Shown here: in pieces, positions 15,477 through 21,653 of the stretch
Layout: each line of letters starts with the position of its first letter
How positions within the stretch are numbered: position 1 is the first letter of the stretch
Source of the DNA: Verrucomicrobiota bacterium
GTDB lineage: Bacteria; Verrucomicrobiota; Verrucomicrobiia; Chthoniobacterales; UBA10450
Length of the DNA: 21,653 nucleotides
Assembly (NCBI GenBank): GCA_003218815.1
Contig: QHON01000120.1
Location: 1-21,653 of the forward strand
Direction: 5' to 3'
Notes under the pieces: generated by a model
The model's input: only the letters and a program-made list of their open reading frames with translations
Databases searched by the model: none
Told to the model about the DNA's origin: nothing
Translations under genes and position numbers: made by a program

Positions 15477-16238
15477 GTGTCTGCTAACGATGACGGCATT
15501 TCATGGAGTGCAGGCGGCATCCAAACCGGGGCGGTCGCATTTGCCACGACACACTGGAGTGTGGTGCTAGAGGCACAAGGCGAATCACCAGCGGCTCAAG
15601 ACGCACTCGAAAAGCTTTGTCGCACGTATTGGCGACCTATCTATAGCTTCGTGCGGCGACGGGGCGCTGCGACCCAGGACGCGGAGGATCTTACCCAGGG
15701 TTTCTTCGCTTTATTGGTGGAGCGCAAAGATCTGAATACTGTCCGCAAGGAAAAGGGACGGCTTCGTTCTTACCTGCTTACATCGGTCAAACATTTCCTG
15801 GCCGACGAGTCGCGCCATGCGATGGCGGTCAAGCGCGGCAAAGGACAGCGCTTAATTCCGCTGGATGAGATTCGTGAGCGGGAGCGCATCGATGTTGAAC
15901 GGAGCGACAGGCTGACGGCCGACCAAATTTACGAACGTCGTTGGGCGTTTACGGTTCTCGAGCAAGTGATGGCGCGGCTGCGGGACGAGTATCGCAGTGC
16001 GGGCAATCTGCGGTTCTTTGATCAGATGAAGAAAATGCTCATGGACGAACCGGGCAGGCCTTCGCAAGCCCAGGTCGCCAGCGAATTCGACATGACGGAG
16101 AACGCCGTCAAACAAGCGTTTTACCGATTTCGTCAGCGTTACCAAACCTTGTTGCGAGAGGAGATTGCCCACACAGTTGCCATCCCCAGCGATATCGAAG
16201 ATGAGTTGCGCTATCTAATTGCTGTGGTCCGGGCGTAA
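15477..16238 (+). CDS. ECF-type RNA polymerase sigma factor, kinase-associated
   Basis: 253 residues from the GTG at 15477 (a TTG at 15465 is the alternative; there is no early ATG). Sigma-70 region 2 spans about residues 20-100: FATTHWSVVLEAQ, LEKLCRTYWRPIYSFVRRRG, DAEDLTQGFFALLVE and GRLRSYLLTSVKHFLADE. Region 4 is about 150-230, with the helix-turn-helix SQAQVASEFDMTENAVKQAFYRFRQRYQ. This TTHWSVVL type is common in Verrucomicrobia and Planctomycetes beside Ser/Thr kinases, where the kinase is thought to control the sigma factor. The kinase gene starts 56 bp downstream. The 30-bp element shared with the two secreted-protein genes begins at its last codons (16233), so the sigma factor is the natural candidate to act there. 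Confidence 0.9.
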   Translation: MSANDDGISWSAGGIQTGAVAFATTHWSVVLEAQGESPAAQDALEKLCRTYWRPIYSFVRRRGAATQDAEDLTQGFFALLVERKDLNTVRKEKGRLRSYLLTSVKHFLADESRHAMAVKRGKGQRLIPLDEIRERERIDVERSDRLTADQIYERRWAFTVLEQVMARLRDEYRSAGNLRFFDQMKKMLMDEPGRPSQAQVASEFDMTENAVKQAFYRFRQRYQTLLREEIAHTVAIPSDIEDELRYLIAVVRA

Positions 16239-16262
16239 CCTCTGATAGAATTTTACGCAGTA
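16233..16262 (+). promoter_or_regulatory. Shared 30-bp element, copy at the kinase gene
   Basis: GCGTAACCT (16233-16241), 8 nt, ATTTTACGCAGTA (16250-16262), overlapping the stop codon of the sigma gene and ending 32 bp before the kinase ATG. It matches the elements at 19327 and 20125 at 21 of 22 fixed positions with identical spacing. Read as an ECF promoter, GTAACC would be the -35 (AAC core) and CGCA the -10, 15 nt later. Read as an operator, GCGTAA and TTACGC are inverted half-sites 20 bp apart. In this copy alone TTTTAC-GCA-GTAAAA (16251-16265) forms an extra perfect dyad. Confidence 0.65.
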
Positions 16263-16294
16263 AAAGAGGGGAGCGCGCTAGGGACTCTCCGACA

Positions 16295-16699
16295 ATGACG
16301 AGCGAATTCAGACTTTGCCCAAAGTGCGGCTCGGAAATCCCAGCCGACGCACCTGAGGGAGGCTGCCCAGGATGCCTTCTCGAAACCGCGCTTGGTCTGT
16401 TCCCGGACGCACCTGTAGCCGGCGGCGGTGACGGCGGCTCCGCTGAAAATGTTGAAGCGAATGCTGCGGCTGCTGCCCATAGTAAAAAAGCAGCGCGCGC
16501 CGCCGAGATGCTGGGAGAGTTGGGCGATTACGAATTGCTGGAGGAGGTCGGTCGCGGCGGTCAAGGCGTGGTATTTCGTGCTCGGCAAAAGAGTCTTAAC
16601 CGCACAGTCGCGTTAAAAGTAATTAGCCTTGGTCAGTGGGCGAGCAAAGCGCACCTGAAGCGCTTTCGCCGGGAAGTCGGGCATCGTCCCCATCTATGA
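16295..16699 (+). CDS. Ser/Thr protein kinase, N-terminal fragment (zinc ribbon and N-lobe) of a frameshifted gene
   Basis: 134 residues. Cys8-x2-Cys11 and Cys24-x2-Cys27 form a zinc-ribbon-like head, then an Ala/Gly-rich linker (38-70). The kinase N-lobe follows: glycine loop GRGGQGVVF (86-94), VALK with the ATP-binding Lys108, and FRRE with the probable alpha-C Glu127. After that Glu the frame shifts and reads VGHRPHL and a stop. The expected continuation (GIVPIYEVGERDG...) is present in another frame from about 16682 and joins the ORF at 16734. Homologues normally have about ten more residues at this junction, so a small non-multiple-of-three deletion (about 26 nt, inferred) is the likely cause. 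The whole locus 16295-19133 is therefore one broken gene unless the assembly is wrong here. Confidence 0.8.
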   Translation: MTSEFRLCPKCGSEIPADAPEGGCPGCLLETALGLFPDAPVAGGGDGGSAENVEANAAAAAHSKKAARAAEMLGELGDYELLEEVGRGGQGVVFRARQKSLNRTVALKVISLGQWASKAHLKRFRREVGHRPHL

Positions 16700-16733
16700 A
16701 GTCGGTGAGCGCGATGGCTCGTGTTATTTCAGC

Positions 16734-19133
16734 ATGAAATTCATCGAGGGCGGTCAGATTGATGAAGTAGGCAGGCGCACGTCGATCTCGTTACGGCAGG
16801 CGGCGGAATTAATCGCGAAGGTGGCGCGTACCGTGCATTACGCGCATAAACACGGCATCCTTCATCGAGACATCAAACCGGGAAACATTCTGCTGGATCA
16901 AAAAGGCGAGCCGCATCTTACCGATTTCGGTCTTGCCCGATTGGTCGAGACAGAAAGCACGGTCACGCGCACGCTGGAAGTATTGGGCACGCCTAGTTAC
17001 ATGGCGCCAGAACAAGCAGTGGGAAACAACGCAGCTATCGGCAGCGTTACAGATGTCTATGGGCTTGGCGCAGTACTTTACCAATTGCTGACAGGTCAGC
17101 CGCCGTTTGCCGGTGGAACAACCTACGAGACCATCAAGCTCCTCTTGGATACCAAGCCGCGGCAACCGCGTCTCTTAAATCCGAAAATAGATCGCGATCT
17201 CTCAACAATCTGCCTCAAGTGCCTCGAGAAAGATCCAAAGCGTCGTTATGCCTCTTCGCTTGCGCTAGCTGAAGACCTAGAACGTTGGCTGAAGCATGAG
17301 CCAATCCGCGCCCGGCGCACCGGAGCTGTTACCCGCGGAAAGAAATGGCTGCAACGCAATCCAACTGTTGCCGCAGTGATGGCGTTGTCGCTCGCGCTGG
17401 CAGCAGCGTTGGGAGTAATCGTTTGGAAAAGTGAATTTATTCGGCAACCGCTAACAACCGGGATCGCAGTGCTTCCGTTTGAAAACCTCAGCCCCGATCC
17501 AGATAACACTTATTTCGCGGAGGGCATTCAAGAGGAGATTCTGACGCGGCTGGCTAGCATCGCGGATCTGAAAGTCATCTCGCACACTTCCACGCAGCAC
17601 TACCAGAGCAAACCTCGCAATCTCTCCCAGATCGCAAAGCAGCTTGGCGTAGCAAACGTGCTGGAGGGTAGTGTGCAAAAAGTAGCTGATCAGGTGCGGG
17701 TCAATGTGCAGTTAATTAACGCCCAAACCGATTCCCACCTATGGGCCGAGAGCTATGATCGAAATTTGACTGATATGTTGGGTGTCGAGAGCGAGATCGC
17801 CAAACGAATAGCGGAGTCGTTGCAGGCAAAGCTAACTGGCCGCGAGGAGGAGGCGTTAGCAGTTAAACCAACAAACAATCCAGAGGCTTACGATGCGTAC
17901 CTGCGCGGCTTGGCTTTTGAAATACGCAGCATGTCCGGCTCCTTGCCCAGCTCTAGCTCTCGCGGCCTCGAAGAGAAAGCTACCAGTTTTTATGAGCGGG
18001 CGGTGCAGCTTGACTCCAATTTTGCGATCGCTTGGGCGCGGCTCTCTCGCATGGACTCGAGTATCTACTTCGATAGCGGCACCGATGTTACTCGGCGCGA
18101 CGCAGCGAAGCGTGCTTTGGAGAAAGCGCAGAAACTGCAACCGAACTCACCTGAAACCCTGCTCGCCCTGGGTTATTATCAATACCAAGTGCTCCGTGAT
18201 TACGGGCCCGCCAGAACCACGTTCGGTCGCATCAGCAAAACGTTACCAGGCAGCAGTGAGGTGCTAATGGCCCTCGGGCGAGTTGCCCGACGCGAGGGAC
18301 ACTGGAATGAAAGCATTGCCTACCACGAGCAAGCCCTCGCCCTCGACCCACGTAATGTGGAGTTACTTATAGGCGCGGCATGGACTTACGGCCCGCTTAG
18401 ACAATTCGCGACAGCGCTAAAGATCTATGACCGAGCGCTGGACATTAGGCCAAACGATCCGGATGTGACGGCGGGAAAGGCCACCATTTATCAAGCTCAG
18501 GGTAATCTGCCGGAAGCCGCTAGATTGTTGGCGGAGGTAAACGCGCAAACGAATGCGGACTGGGCCTTTCGAACCAAGATCACTCAATTGAGACTTGAAC
18601 GAAATTACGGTGAGGCGGTTCGCTTGCTGCAAGCCCACTTGGCCCAATTCCCCTTTGCTTCTGATTACTGGAGAGGTCTTGCTCAGGTGGATCTTGCCTT
18701 GATGCAACGCCGTGCTGGCGATACGGCTGGCGCAAAGGCTACTGCTGAACAGGCGCGCAATACACTCGAGCAGCTCCACAGAGATCAGATAGGCGACGTC
18801 AACCTTGCGGCAGGGCTATCTCAAGCTTATGCGGCCATGGGGGAGAAGGAATCGGCGCTAGCGGCAGCAGAGCGTTCAATCATGCTTCTGCCCCGTACCA
18901 AAGATGCGGCGGACGCCCCTGCCTGCCAAGAGAACCTAGCCCTCATTCAGACGATTTTCGGCGAAAACCGCCGTGCGATCACAACGCTCGCCCAGCTGTT
19001 ACAAACGCCCTATTATAGCTGGCTTTACGGCCCAGGGGTTGTTACGCCGGCGCTTTTAAGGATCGACCCGATCTGGGATCCGTTGCGCGCCAACCCCGCT
19101 TTCCGAAAACTCTGCGATCAAAAGCAGCCGTGA
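16734..19133 (+). CDS. Ser/Thr protein kinase, C-terminal fragment (C-lobe, TM, TolB-like domain, TPR repeats)
   Basis: 799 residues from the first ATG after the frameshift; the same frame is open back to 16659 and encodes IVPIYEVGERDGSCYF, the missing hinge region. Kinase C-lobe: HRDIKPGN with catalytic Asp46, DFG at 64-66, and GTPSYMAPEQ with Glu93. After the kinase comes a membrane helix (about 212-230, TVAAVMALSLALAAALGVIV), then an extracytoplasmic TolB-N/FlgO-like domain (IAVLPFENLSPDPDN, GVANVLEGSVQ, LWAESYDR; about 241-370) and tetratricopeptide repeats to the C-terminus (about 385-790), likely a sensor or protein-binding part. Without the N-lobe this fragment cannot be an active kinase. 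Its element at 16233 would drive the intact gene. Confidence 0.88.
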   Translation: MKFIEGGQIDEVGRRTSISLRQAAELIAKVARTVHYAHKHGILHRDIKPGNILLDQKGEPHLTDFGLARLVETESTVTRTLEVLGTPSYMAPEQAVGNNAAIGSVTDVYGLGAVLYQLLTGQPPFAGGTTYETIKLLLDTKPRQPRLLNPKIDRDLSTICLKCLEKDPKRRYASSLALAEDLERWLKHEPIRARRTGAVTRGKKWLQRNPTVAAVMALSLALAAALGVIVWKSEFIRQPLTTGIAVLPFENLSPDPDNTYFAEGIQEEILTRLASIADLKVISHTSTQHYQSKPRNLSQIAKQLGVANVLEGSVQKVADQVRVNVQLINAQTDSHLWAESYDRNLTDMLGVESEIAKRIAESLQAKLTGREEEALAVKPTNNPEAYDAYLRGLAFEIRSMSGSLPSSSSRGLEEKATSFYERAVQLDSNFAIAWARLSRMDSSIYFDSGTDVTRRDAAKRALEKAQKLQPNSPETLLALGYYQYQVLRDYGPARTTFGRISKTLPGSSEVLMALGRVARREGHWNESIAYHEQALALDPRNVELLIGAAWTYGPLRQFATALKIYDRALDIRPNDPDVTAGKATIYQAQGNLPEAARLLAEVNAQTNADWAFRTKITQLRLERNYGEAVRLLQAHLAQFPFASDYWRGLAQVDLALMQRRAGDTAGAKATAEQARNTLEQLHRDQIGDVNLAAGLSQAYAAMGEKESALAAAERSIMLLPRTKDAADAPACQENLALIQTIFGENRRAITTLAQLLQTPYYSWLYGPGVVTPALLRIDPIWDPLRANPAFRKLCDQKQP

Positions 19134-19312
19134 ACTCTGCACCGAAGTAAAATTCACCGCGGATTGCACGGATAACGCGGATACAAAAAGGCAGGGCGTC
19201 CCGCGGTAGCCAGACCCGGCGCATCGAAGCGGGTGTCCAATTGCAGGGCGTCTGTGTCAGACGCCAGCCAAGAAGCGATCTGTTAGATCCATGCAATCGC
19301 GGTTCTGAAGTC
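19134..19312. repeat. Intergenic repeat region after the kinase
   Basis: No gene. Contains CGCGGATTG, CACGGATAA and CGCGGATAC in 9-nt steps (19158-19186), the same style as the repeat at 9299-9329. A GC-rich REP-like segment follows (about 19192-19268), with AGGGCGTC repeated and a perfect hairpin GGCGTCTG-TGT-CAGACGCC at 19247-19265, which may also act as a transcript end for the kinase gene. Confidence 0.5.
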
Positions 19313-19326
19313 TTCTGCATTTTTCC

Positions 19327-19356
19327 GCGTAACCTCGCGCCGGATTTTACGCACTA
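19327..19356 (+). promoter_or_regulatory. Shared 30-bp element, copy at the first secreted-protein gene
   Basis: GCGTAACCT (19327-19335), 8 nt, ATTTTACGCACTA (19344-19356). Same spacing as the kinase copy; it ends 78 bp before the ATG at 19435. GCGTAA and TTACGC are inverted to each other. Either an ECF-type promoter or an operator. Confidence 0.65.
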
Positions 19357-19367
19357 CCTCAGTGAAC

Positions 19368-19408
19368 GGCCAGAAGTGAACTCTCACGGTGAGAAGTCAC
19401 CGAAGGCC
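19368..19408 (+). promoter_or_regulatory. Nested leader hairpin, copy 1
   Basis: 41 nt, symmetric: GGCC (19368-19371), agaa, GTGA, ac, TCTCA, loop CGG, TGAGA, ag, TCAC, cgaa, GGCC (19405-19408). All three stems pair, separated by small symmetric internal loops. It lies about 10 bp upstream of the ribosome binding site. Could be an RNA element in the 5' UTR or, through TCTCAC-G-GTGAGA, a protein-binding dyad. Confidence 0.5.
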
Positions 19409-19434
19409 AAAAACAATGAAAGGGAAATTAAGTT

Positions 19435-19905
19435 ATGAAAAATAAAAACATTATGTTCGCAGCGGTTCTGCTCTTTGCCGTGGCTTTACCACTGGTCCCA
19501 ACGGTTTATGCGAGCGGCCCATTCGCTACGAACTATACCAATGCAAGCCTAAGTGGCGTTTACGGCTACAGCTCAGACGGCTGGCACTTAGGGCCTAGCA
19601 ATCCGTCTAACAACTCGACAAACGTCCCGCTCGATGCCGCCGGCGTAATGTGGTTTGACGGCAATGGCACGTTAAAGTTTCATGATACCGCCGATCTGGG
19701 CGGCTTCGTCATTCAACGTGGCACCGCCGATAACCCGATCGTGGGAACCTACACAGTGAACCCGGATGGCACGGGCACGCTGCAGTACTTCAGCAACGCT
19801 TCCAACCACACGCGAGCCTTCGCCATCGTTGACGGTGGCAGGGAATTGCAGCTCGCCGGAGCCGATGGTCTAGATACCTCCCGCGGCGTCGCAAAGAAAC
19901 AATAA
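19435..19905 (+). CDS. Small secreted protein, 156 aa, unknown family
   Basis: Signal peptide: MKNKN, hydrophobic IMFAAVLLFAVALPLVP, cleavage likely after VYA-S. The mature part (about 130 residues) is rich in Gly, Asn, Thr and Asp with alternating beta-strand patterns: LSGVYGYSSDGW, AAGVMWFDGNGTLKF, VGTYTVNPDGTGTLQYF and RAFAIVDGGRELQL. This looks like a small lipocalin-like or all-beta secreted domain; no cysteines in the mature part, no catalytic motif seen. The ATG at 19435 has a clear purine-rich ribosome binding site. The gene has the shared 30-bp element and duplicated leader, and is followed 23 bp later by a strong hairpin. Function unknown; probably an exported product of the sigma/kinase regulon. 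Confidence 0.82.
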   Translation: MKNKNIMFAAVLLFAVALPLVPTVYASGPFATNYTNASLSGVYGYSSDGWHLGPSNPSNNSTNVPLDAAGVMWFDGNGTLKFHDTADLGGFVIQRGTADNPIVGTYTVNPDGTGTLQYFSNASNHTRAFAIVDGGRELQLAGADGLDTSRGVAKKQ

Positions 19906-19928
19906 CGATGCTGCTGCGGGCATATCAT

Positions 19929-19970
19929 GCACGCTTGACACCCTCCCGGCGTCGGAGGGGTCAAGCGTGC
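19929..19970. terminator. Strong 17-bp hairpin after the first secreted-protein gene
   Basis: GCACGCTTGAC (19929-19939) pairs with GTCAAGCGTGC (19960-19970). One A is bulged, and CCCTCC (19941-19946) pairs with GGAGGG (19954-19959) around a 7-nt loop. There is no T-tract on either strand, so it is either a terminator or RNA-stabilising hairpin without U-tail, or a REP-like element. A second small hairpin, CGGGTG-ATC-CACCCG, is at 20001-20015. Confidence 0.5.
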
Positions 19971-20124
19971 GGTAAGGGAATTAGCTCCAATGGGGGAAGG
20001 CGGGTGATCCACCCGGTCTGCTATTCGCGTCATTAGGCCTTTCTCCTAATTAGCGGCGAAACTTTGATTCGTTGTCCGAGCCATTCGGGCAACCGCTCGC
20101 TTCCCAAAATTTTCTGCACTTTCC

Positions 20125-20154
20125 GCGTAACCTTGCATCGGATTTTACGCACTA
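20125..20154 (+). promoter_or_regulatory. Shared 30-bp element, copy at the second secreted-protein gene
   Basis: GCGTAACCT (20125-20133), 8 nt, ATTTTACGCACTA (20142-20154), ending 77 bp before the ATG at 20232. Because the whole leader is duplicated, this copy is not independent evidence from the one at 19327; the kinase copy is. Confidence 0.65.
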
Positions 20155-20165
20155 CCTCAGTGAAC

Positions 20166-20206
20166 GGCCAGAAATGAATTCTCACGGTGAGAAGTCACGG
20201 AAGGCC
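20166..20206 (+). promoter_or_regulatory. Nested leader hairpin, copy 2
   Basis: Same architecture as 19368-19408: GGCC, agaa, ATGA, at, TCTCA, CGG, TGAGA, ag, TCAC, ggaa, GGCC. The G-to-A change in the middle stem costs one pair; the other changes fall in internal loops, so the fold is kept. Confidence 0.5.
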
Positions 20207-20231
20207 AAAACAACGAAAGGAAATCACACTT

Positions 20232-20717
20232 ATGAAAACAAAATTAGTTAAGAGCATGATGGCTTCTTTGGTGGTCGCGTGTGCGTCACTCACCATGATT
20301 GTCGCAACGGCAACCGGGCAGGGCACGCAGGGTGGAACACTTCAAGGGACCTGGGAGATGCAGATAACCCTAACCGATTGCGCAGGTCACGTGATAAGGA
20401 GCTTCCCGTCACTAATAGAATACGCGGCGGGAGGCACGGTGGTGGAGTCGAACGGGGGGACACCGCAGGCCCTGAAGACGCCTGGAGAAGGTGTTTGGAG
20501 CCATACCACTGGCAATAACTTCGCGTTTCGCTTCAAATTCTTCACGTTCAATCCTCAAAACATCTTTACGGGCTGGACGATCATTGCGGGGGAAACAACC
20601 GTGGATTCGACAGGAAACGCCAATACGGGGTCCGCAACCGTCAAGGTCTATGACCCAAACGGCGTCTTACTTGCAACTGTATGTGCTGAGACTGTTGGCA
20701 CGAGATTCGAGCTCTAA
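20232..20717 (+). CDS. Small secreted protein, 161 aa, GTWE-type beta-rich domain
   Basis: ATG at 20232 chosen (the frame is open to 20187, but the signal peptide begins here, with AAAGGAAA upstream). Signal peptide MKTKLVKSMMASLVVACASLTMIVATATG. The mature part begins LQGTWEMQITLTDCAGHVIRSF and continues TPGEGVWSHTTGNNFAFRFKFF, FTGWTIIAGE, NTGSATVKVYDPNG and ends CAETVGTRFEL. The order GTWE, GVW, FxFxFFxF, GTRFE is a pattern I associate with small lipocalin-like secreted proteins of Acidobacteria and Verrucomicrobia; function unknown. Two Cys residues could form a disulfide. Shares promoter element and leader with the gene at 19435, but not its sequence. Convergent with the sulfatase. Confidence 0.85.
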   Translation: MKTKLVKSMMASLVVACASLTMIVATATGQGTQGGTLQGTWEMQITLTDCAGHVIRSFPSLIEYAAGGTVVESNGGTPQALKTPGEGVWSHTTGNNFAFRFKFFTFNPQNIFTGWTIIAGETTVDSTGNANTGSATVKVYDPNGVLLATVCAETVGTRFEL

Positions 20718-21088
20718 TCGATTACGGGGTTTGGCGTGTGACATCCGCGCGCGCCAAACCCAGCCTGGGCAAAGGCTGCACCATGAGGAATCAACCGCCG
20801 AAAGGCAACGAGCTTTGGATGATCCGGACCGGTCCAGCCGCAGTGCCAGCAGTGTTTGAGGGGACGGCGACGCAGGTGTCGAATTAAAACTCTCTGACTT
20901 GTGCGACGAGACTAGTGCGAAGATACGTTCGTCCTCCAGTACGGAGGACAGATTCAATTCCCCTCCTAAACCGGACCACTTAAAGAGCCGAGTCCCAAAA
21001 GGCCGTCGAGTTTCAAAGCGTGGCGGCTTTTTGTTTTTCGAGAGCACACACAGCTTGCTGTTCACCAAGTGTTGACTCGCTCGCTTAT
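20718..21088. other. Convergent intergenic region with several hairpins
   Basis: No convincing gene. Hairpins: GGGTTTGGCG/CGCCAAACCC (20727-20736 with 20752-20761), 9 bp after the stop of the secreted-protein gene and probably its transcript end; CAGCCT/AGGCTG (20761-20778); and GTCCTCC-AGTAC-GGAGGAC (20931-20949). Short open frames here have no recognisable features. Confidence 0.5.
20997..21038 (+). terminator. Probable intrinsic terminator
   Basis: AAAAG-g-CCG (20997-21005) pairs with CGGCTTTT (21024-21031), one bulged G. The T-rich run TTTTTGTTTTT follows. It would stop plus-strand transcription before the convergent sulfatase gene. Confidence 0.55.
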
Positions 21089-21653
21089 TCAGATTTTCAG
21101 CCTGTCGTGAGCGGATTCCTGCCAGCGGTGAATTTCGCCCGCGCAACGTGAAATCACCGAAGCGTATTGTTGATCCGCGTAAAGATTCCGCGTTTCTCGC
21201 GGATCATCGCTGAGGTTGTATAATTCATTCAAATCCTTGTCGCGCAGACAAAGCTTCCAACCGTCAGCGGAAACTACAGCCCGAGTTGATTCGTCAATGG
21301 CGCGCTTGATCATGCGTCGCCGAGCCAATGACGTGCCCTTTCTTATTTTCGTCCGGTTCGGAGCCCACTCGAGAAATACGTTCTCCGGCGGTGCCGAATC
21401 TTGGTTGATTACTGGCAGCAGACTTTGCCCTGCGCACTGTGGGTGCTTTGGCTGGCCAAGAAGATCGAGCAACGTCGGCACAAAGTCGATGTGGCTCACT
21501 GGTTGCGAAACGATCTTGCCGCGTTTCTGACCGGGCAGCCGGACCAAGAGCGGAACCCGCGCGGCTTCTTCGAACATTGTTTCTTTGGCGAACAGATGAT
21601 GCGCGCCCAAGCTGTCGCCATGATCGCTCGTGTGCACGACGATTGTGTCGTCG
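21089..21653 (-). CDS. Sulfatase, C-terminal part (5' end outside window)
   Basis: 188 codons of a sulfatase of the alkaline-phosphatase superfamily; the N-terminal part with the formylglycine site lies beyond the window. The visible start is the metal-binding region TIVVHTSDHGDSLGAHHLFAK, then TMFEEAARVPLLVRLPG, VSHIDFVPTLLDLLGQP, and the C-terminal subdomain ending ADGWKLCLRDKDLNELYNLSDDPRE and NLY, all typical of family S1 sulfatases. The frame is open to the window edge; the GTG at 21637 is internal. It probably removes sulfate from an exported polysaccharide or a scavenged glycan; with the three sulfotransferases 6-9 kb away it suggests sulfated-glycan metabolism in this organism. Confidence 0.93.
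   Translation of the reverse strand, partial: DDTIVVHTSDHGDSLGAHHLFAKETMFEEAARVPLLVRLPGQKRGKIVSQPVSHIDFVPTLLDLLGQPKHPQCAGQSLLPVINQDSAPPENVFLEWAPNRTKIRKGTSLARRRMIKRAIDESTRAVVSADGWKLCLRDKDLNELYNLSDDPRETRNLYADQQYASVISRCAGEIHRWQESAHDRLKI

Larger units (their letters stand above)
19313..19434 (+). repeat. Duplicated leader, copy 1
   Basis: Matches 20112-20231. Between 19327 and 19408 I count about six mismatches in 82 positions against copy 2. It includes the shared 30-bp element, a nested hairpin and a purine-rich ribosome binding site (AAAGGGAAA). Similarity fades just before the start codons, and the encoded proteins are not alike beyond a signal peptide. Confidence 0.85.
20112..20231 (+). repeat. 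Duplicated leader, copy 2
   Basis: Second copy of the leader at 19313-19434, starting with the same TTCTGCA. It carries the 30-bp element, the nested hairpin and ribosome binding site AAAGGAAA. The preceding 19971-20111 holds no gene. Confidence 0.85.

Noticed and set aside
16251..16265. TTTTACGCAGTAAAA as a terminator of the sigma gene
   Set aside because: Stem of only six AT-rich pairs, no T-tract, and the left arm is part of the element conserved upstream of two other genes.
19313..20231. CRISPR or tandem-repeat array
   Set aside because: Only two leader copies 0.8 kb apart with a gene between; no short regular repeats with spacers anywhere in the window.
20943..20990. tRNA-like 3' end (GATTCAATTCCCCTCC ... 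GGACCA)
   Set aside because: The T-stem does not pair, and no D-arm or anticodon arm can be placed upstream; also no tmRNA tag frame or matching acceptor.

Overview
The window looks like chromosomal DNA of a soil or freshwater verrucomicrobial bacterium (Spartobacteria/Chthoniobacterales-like). This is an inference from gene style, not a database match. The pointers are an ECF sigma factor beginning with a TTHWSVVL motif next to a zinc-ribbon Ser/Thr kinase with TolB-like and TPR parts, several sulfotransferases plus a sulfatase, a stand-alone 5'-3' exonuclease, weak Shine-Dalgarno sequences, and short degenerate dispersed repeats between genes.

Layout. 1-9300 is mostly housekeeping: the 3' part of a PiT phosphate transporter, two unknown proteins (the second running into an attC-like repeat), a GYF-domain membrane protein divergent from a 5'-3' exonuclease, an overlapping nadC-birA pair, a tandem Lrp/AsnC-type (AhbA/AhbB-like) protein, a TrhA/hemolysin III membrane protein, and a Spy/CpxP-like protein whose start codon overlaps that of a divergent HAD hydrolase. 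9301-9558 holds dispersed repeats and the 5' half of a tRNA. 9574-12455 is a GC-rich two-gene operon encoding a split PEP-synthase/rifampicin-phosphotransferase-like dikinase; its ATP-binding subunit carries a C-terminal cyclic-nucleotide-binding domain. A complete tRNA-Lys(TTT) follows. 12613-15394 is a cell-surface modification cluster: three small sulfotransferases and a putative glycosyltransferase. 15477-20717 is a signalling block: ECF sigma factor, a Ser/Thr kinase broken by a frameshift with small deletion, and two small secreted proteins. The window ends in the C-terminal part of a sulfatase on the minus strand.

Most interesting result. A 30-bp element, GCGTAACCT-N8-ATTTTACGCASTA, occurs three times with identical spacing: overlapping the sigma-factor stop codon just before the kinase gene (16233-16262), and before each secreted-protein gene (19327-19356 and 20125-20154). 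The two secreted-protein genes also share a roughly 120-bp leader with a conserved nested hairpin, although their proteins differ. This suggests a local regulon: sigma factor, membrane kinase and two exported effectors under one signal. The element reads either as an ECF -35/-10 promoter or as an inverted-repeat operator (GCGTAA/TTACGC, 20 bp apart). The kinase break suggests that this copy of the sensor may be decaying, unless it is an assembly error.
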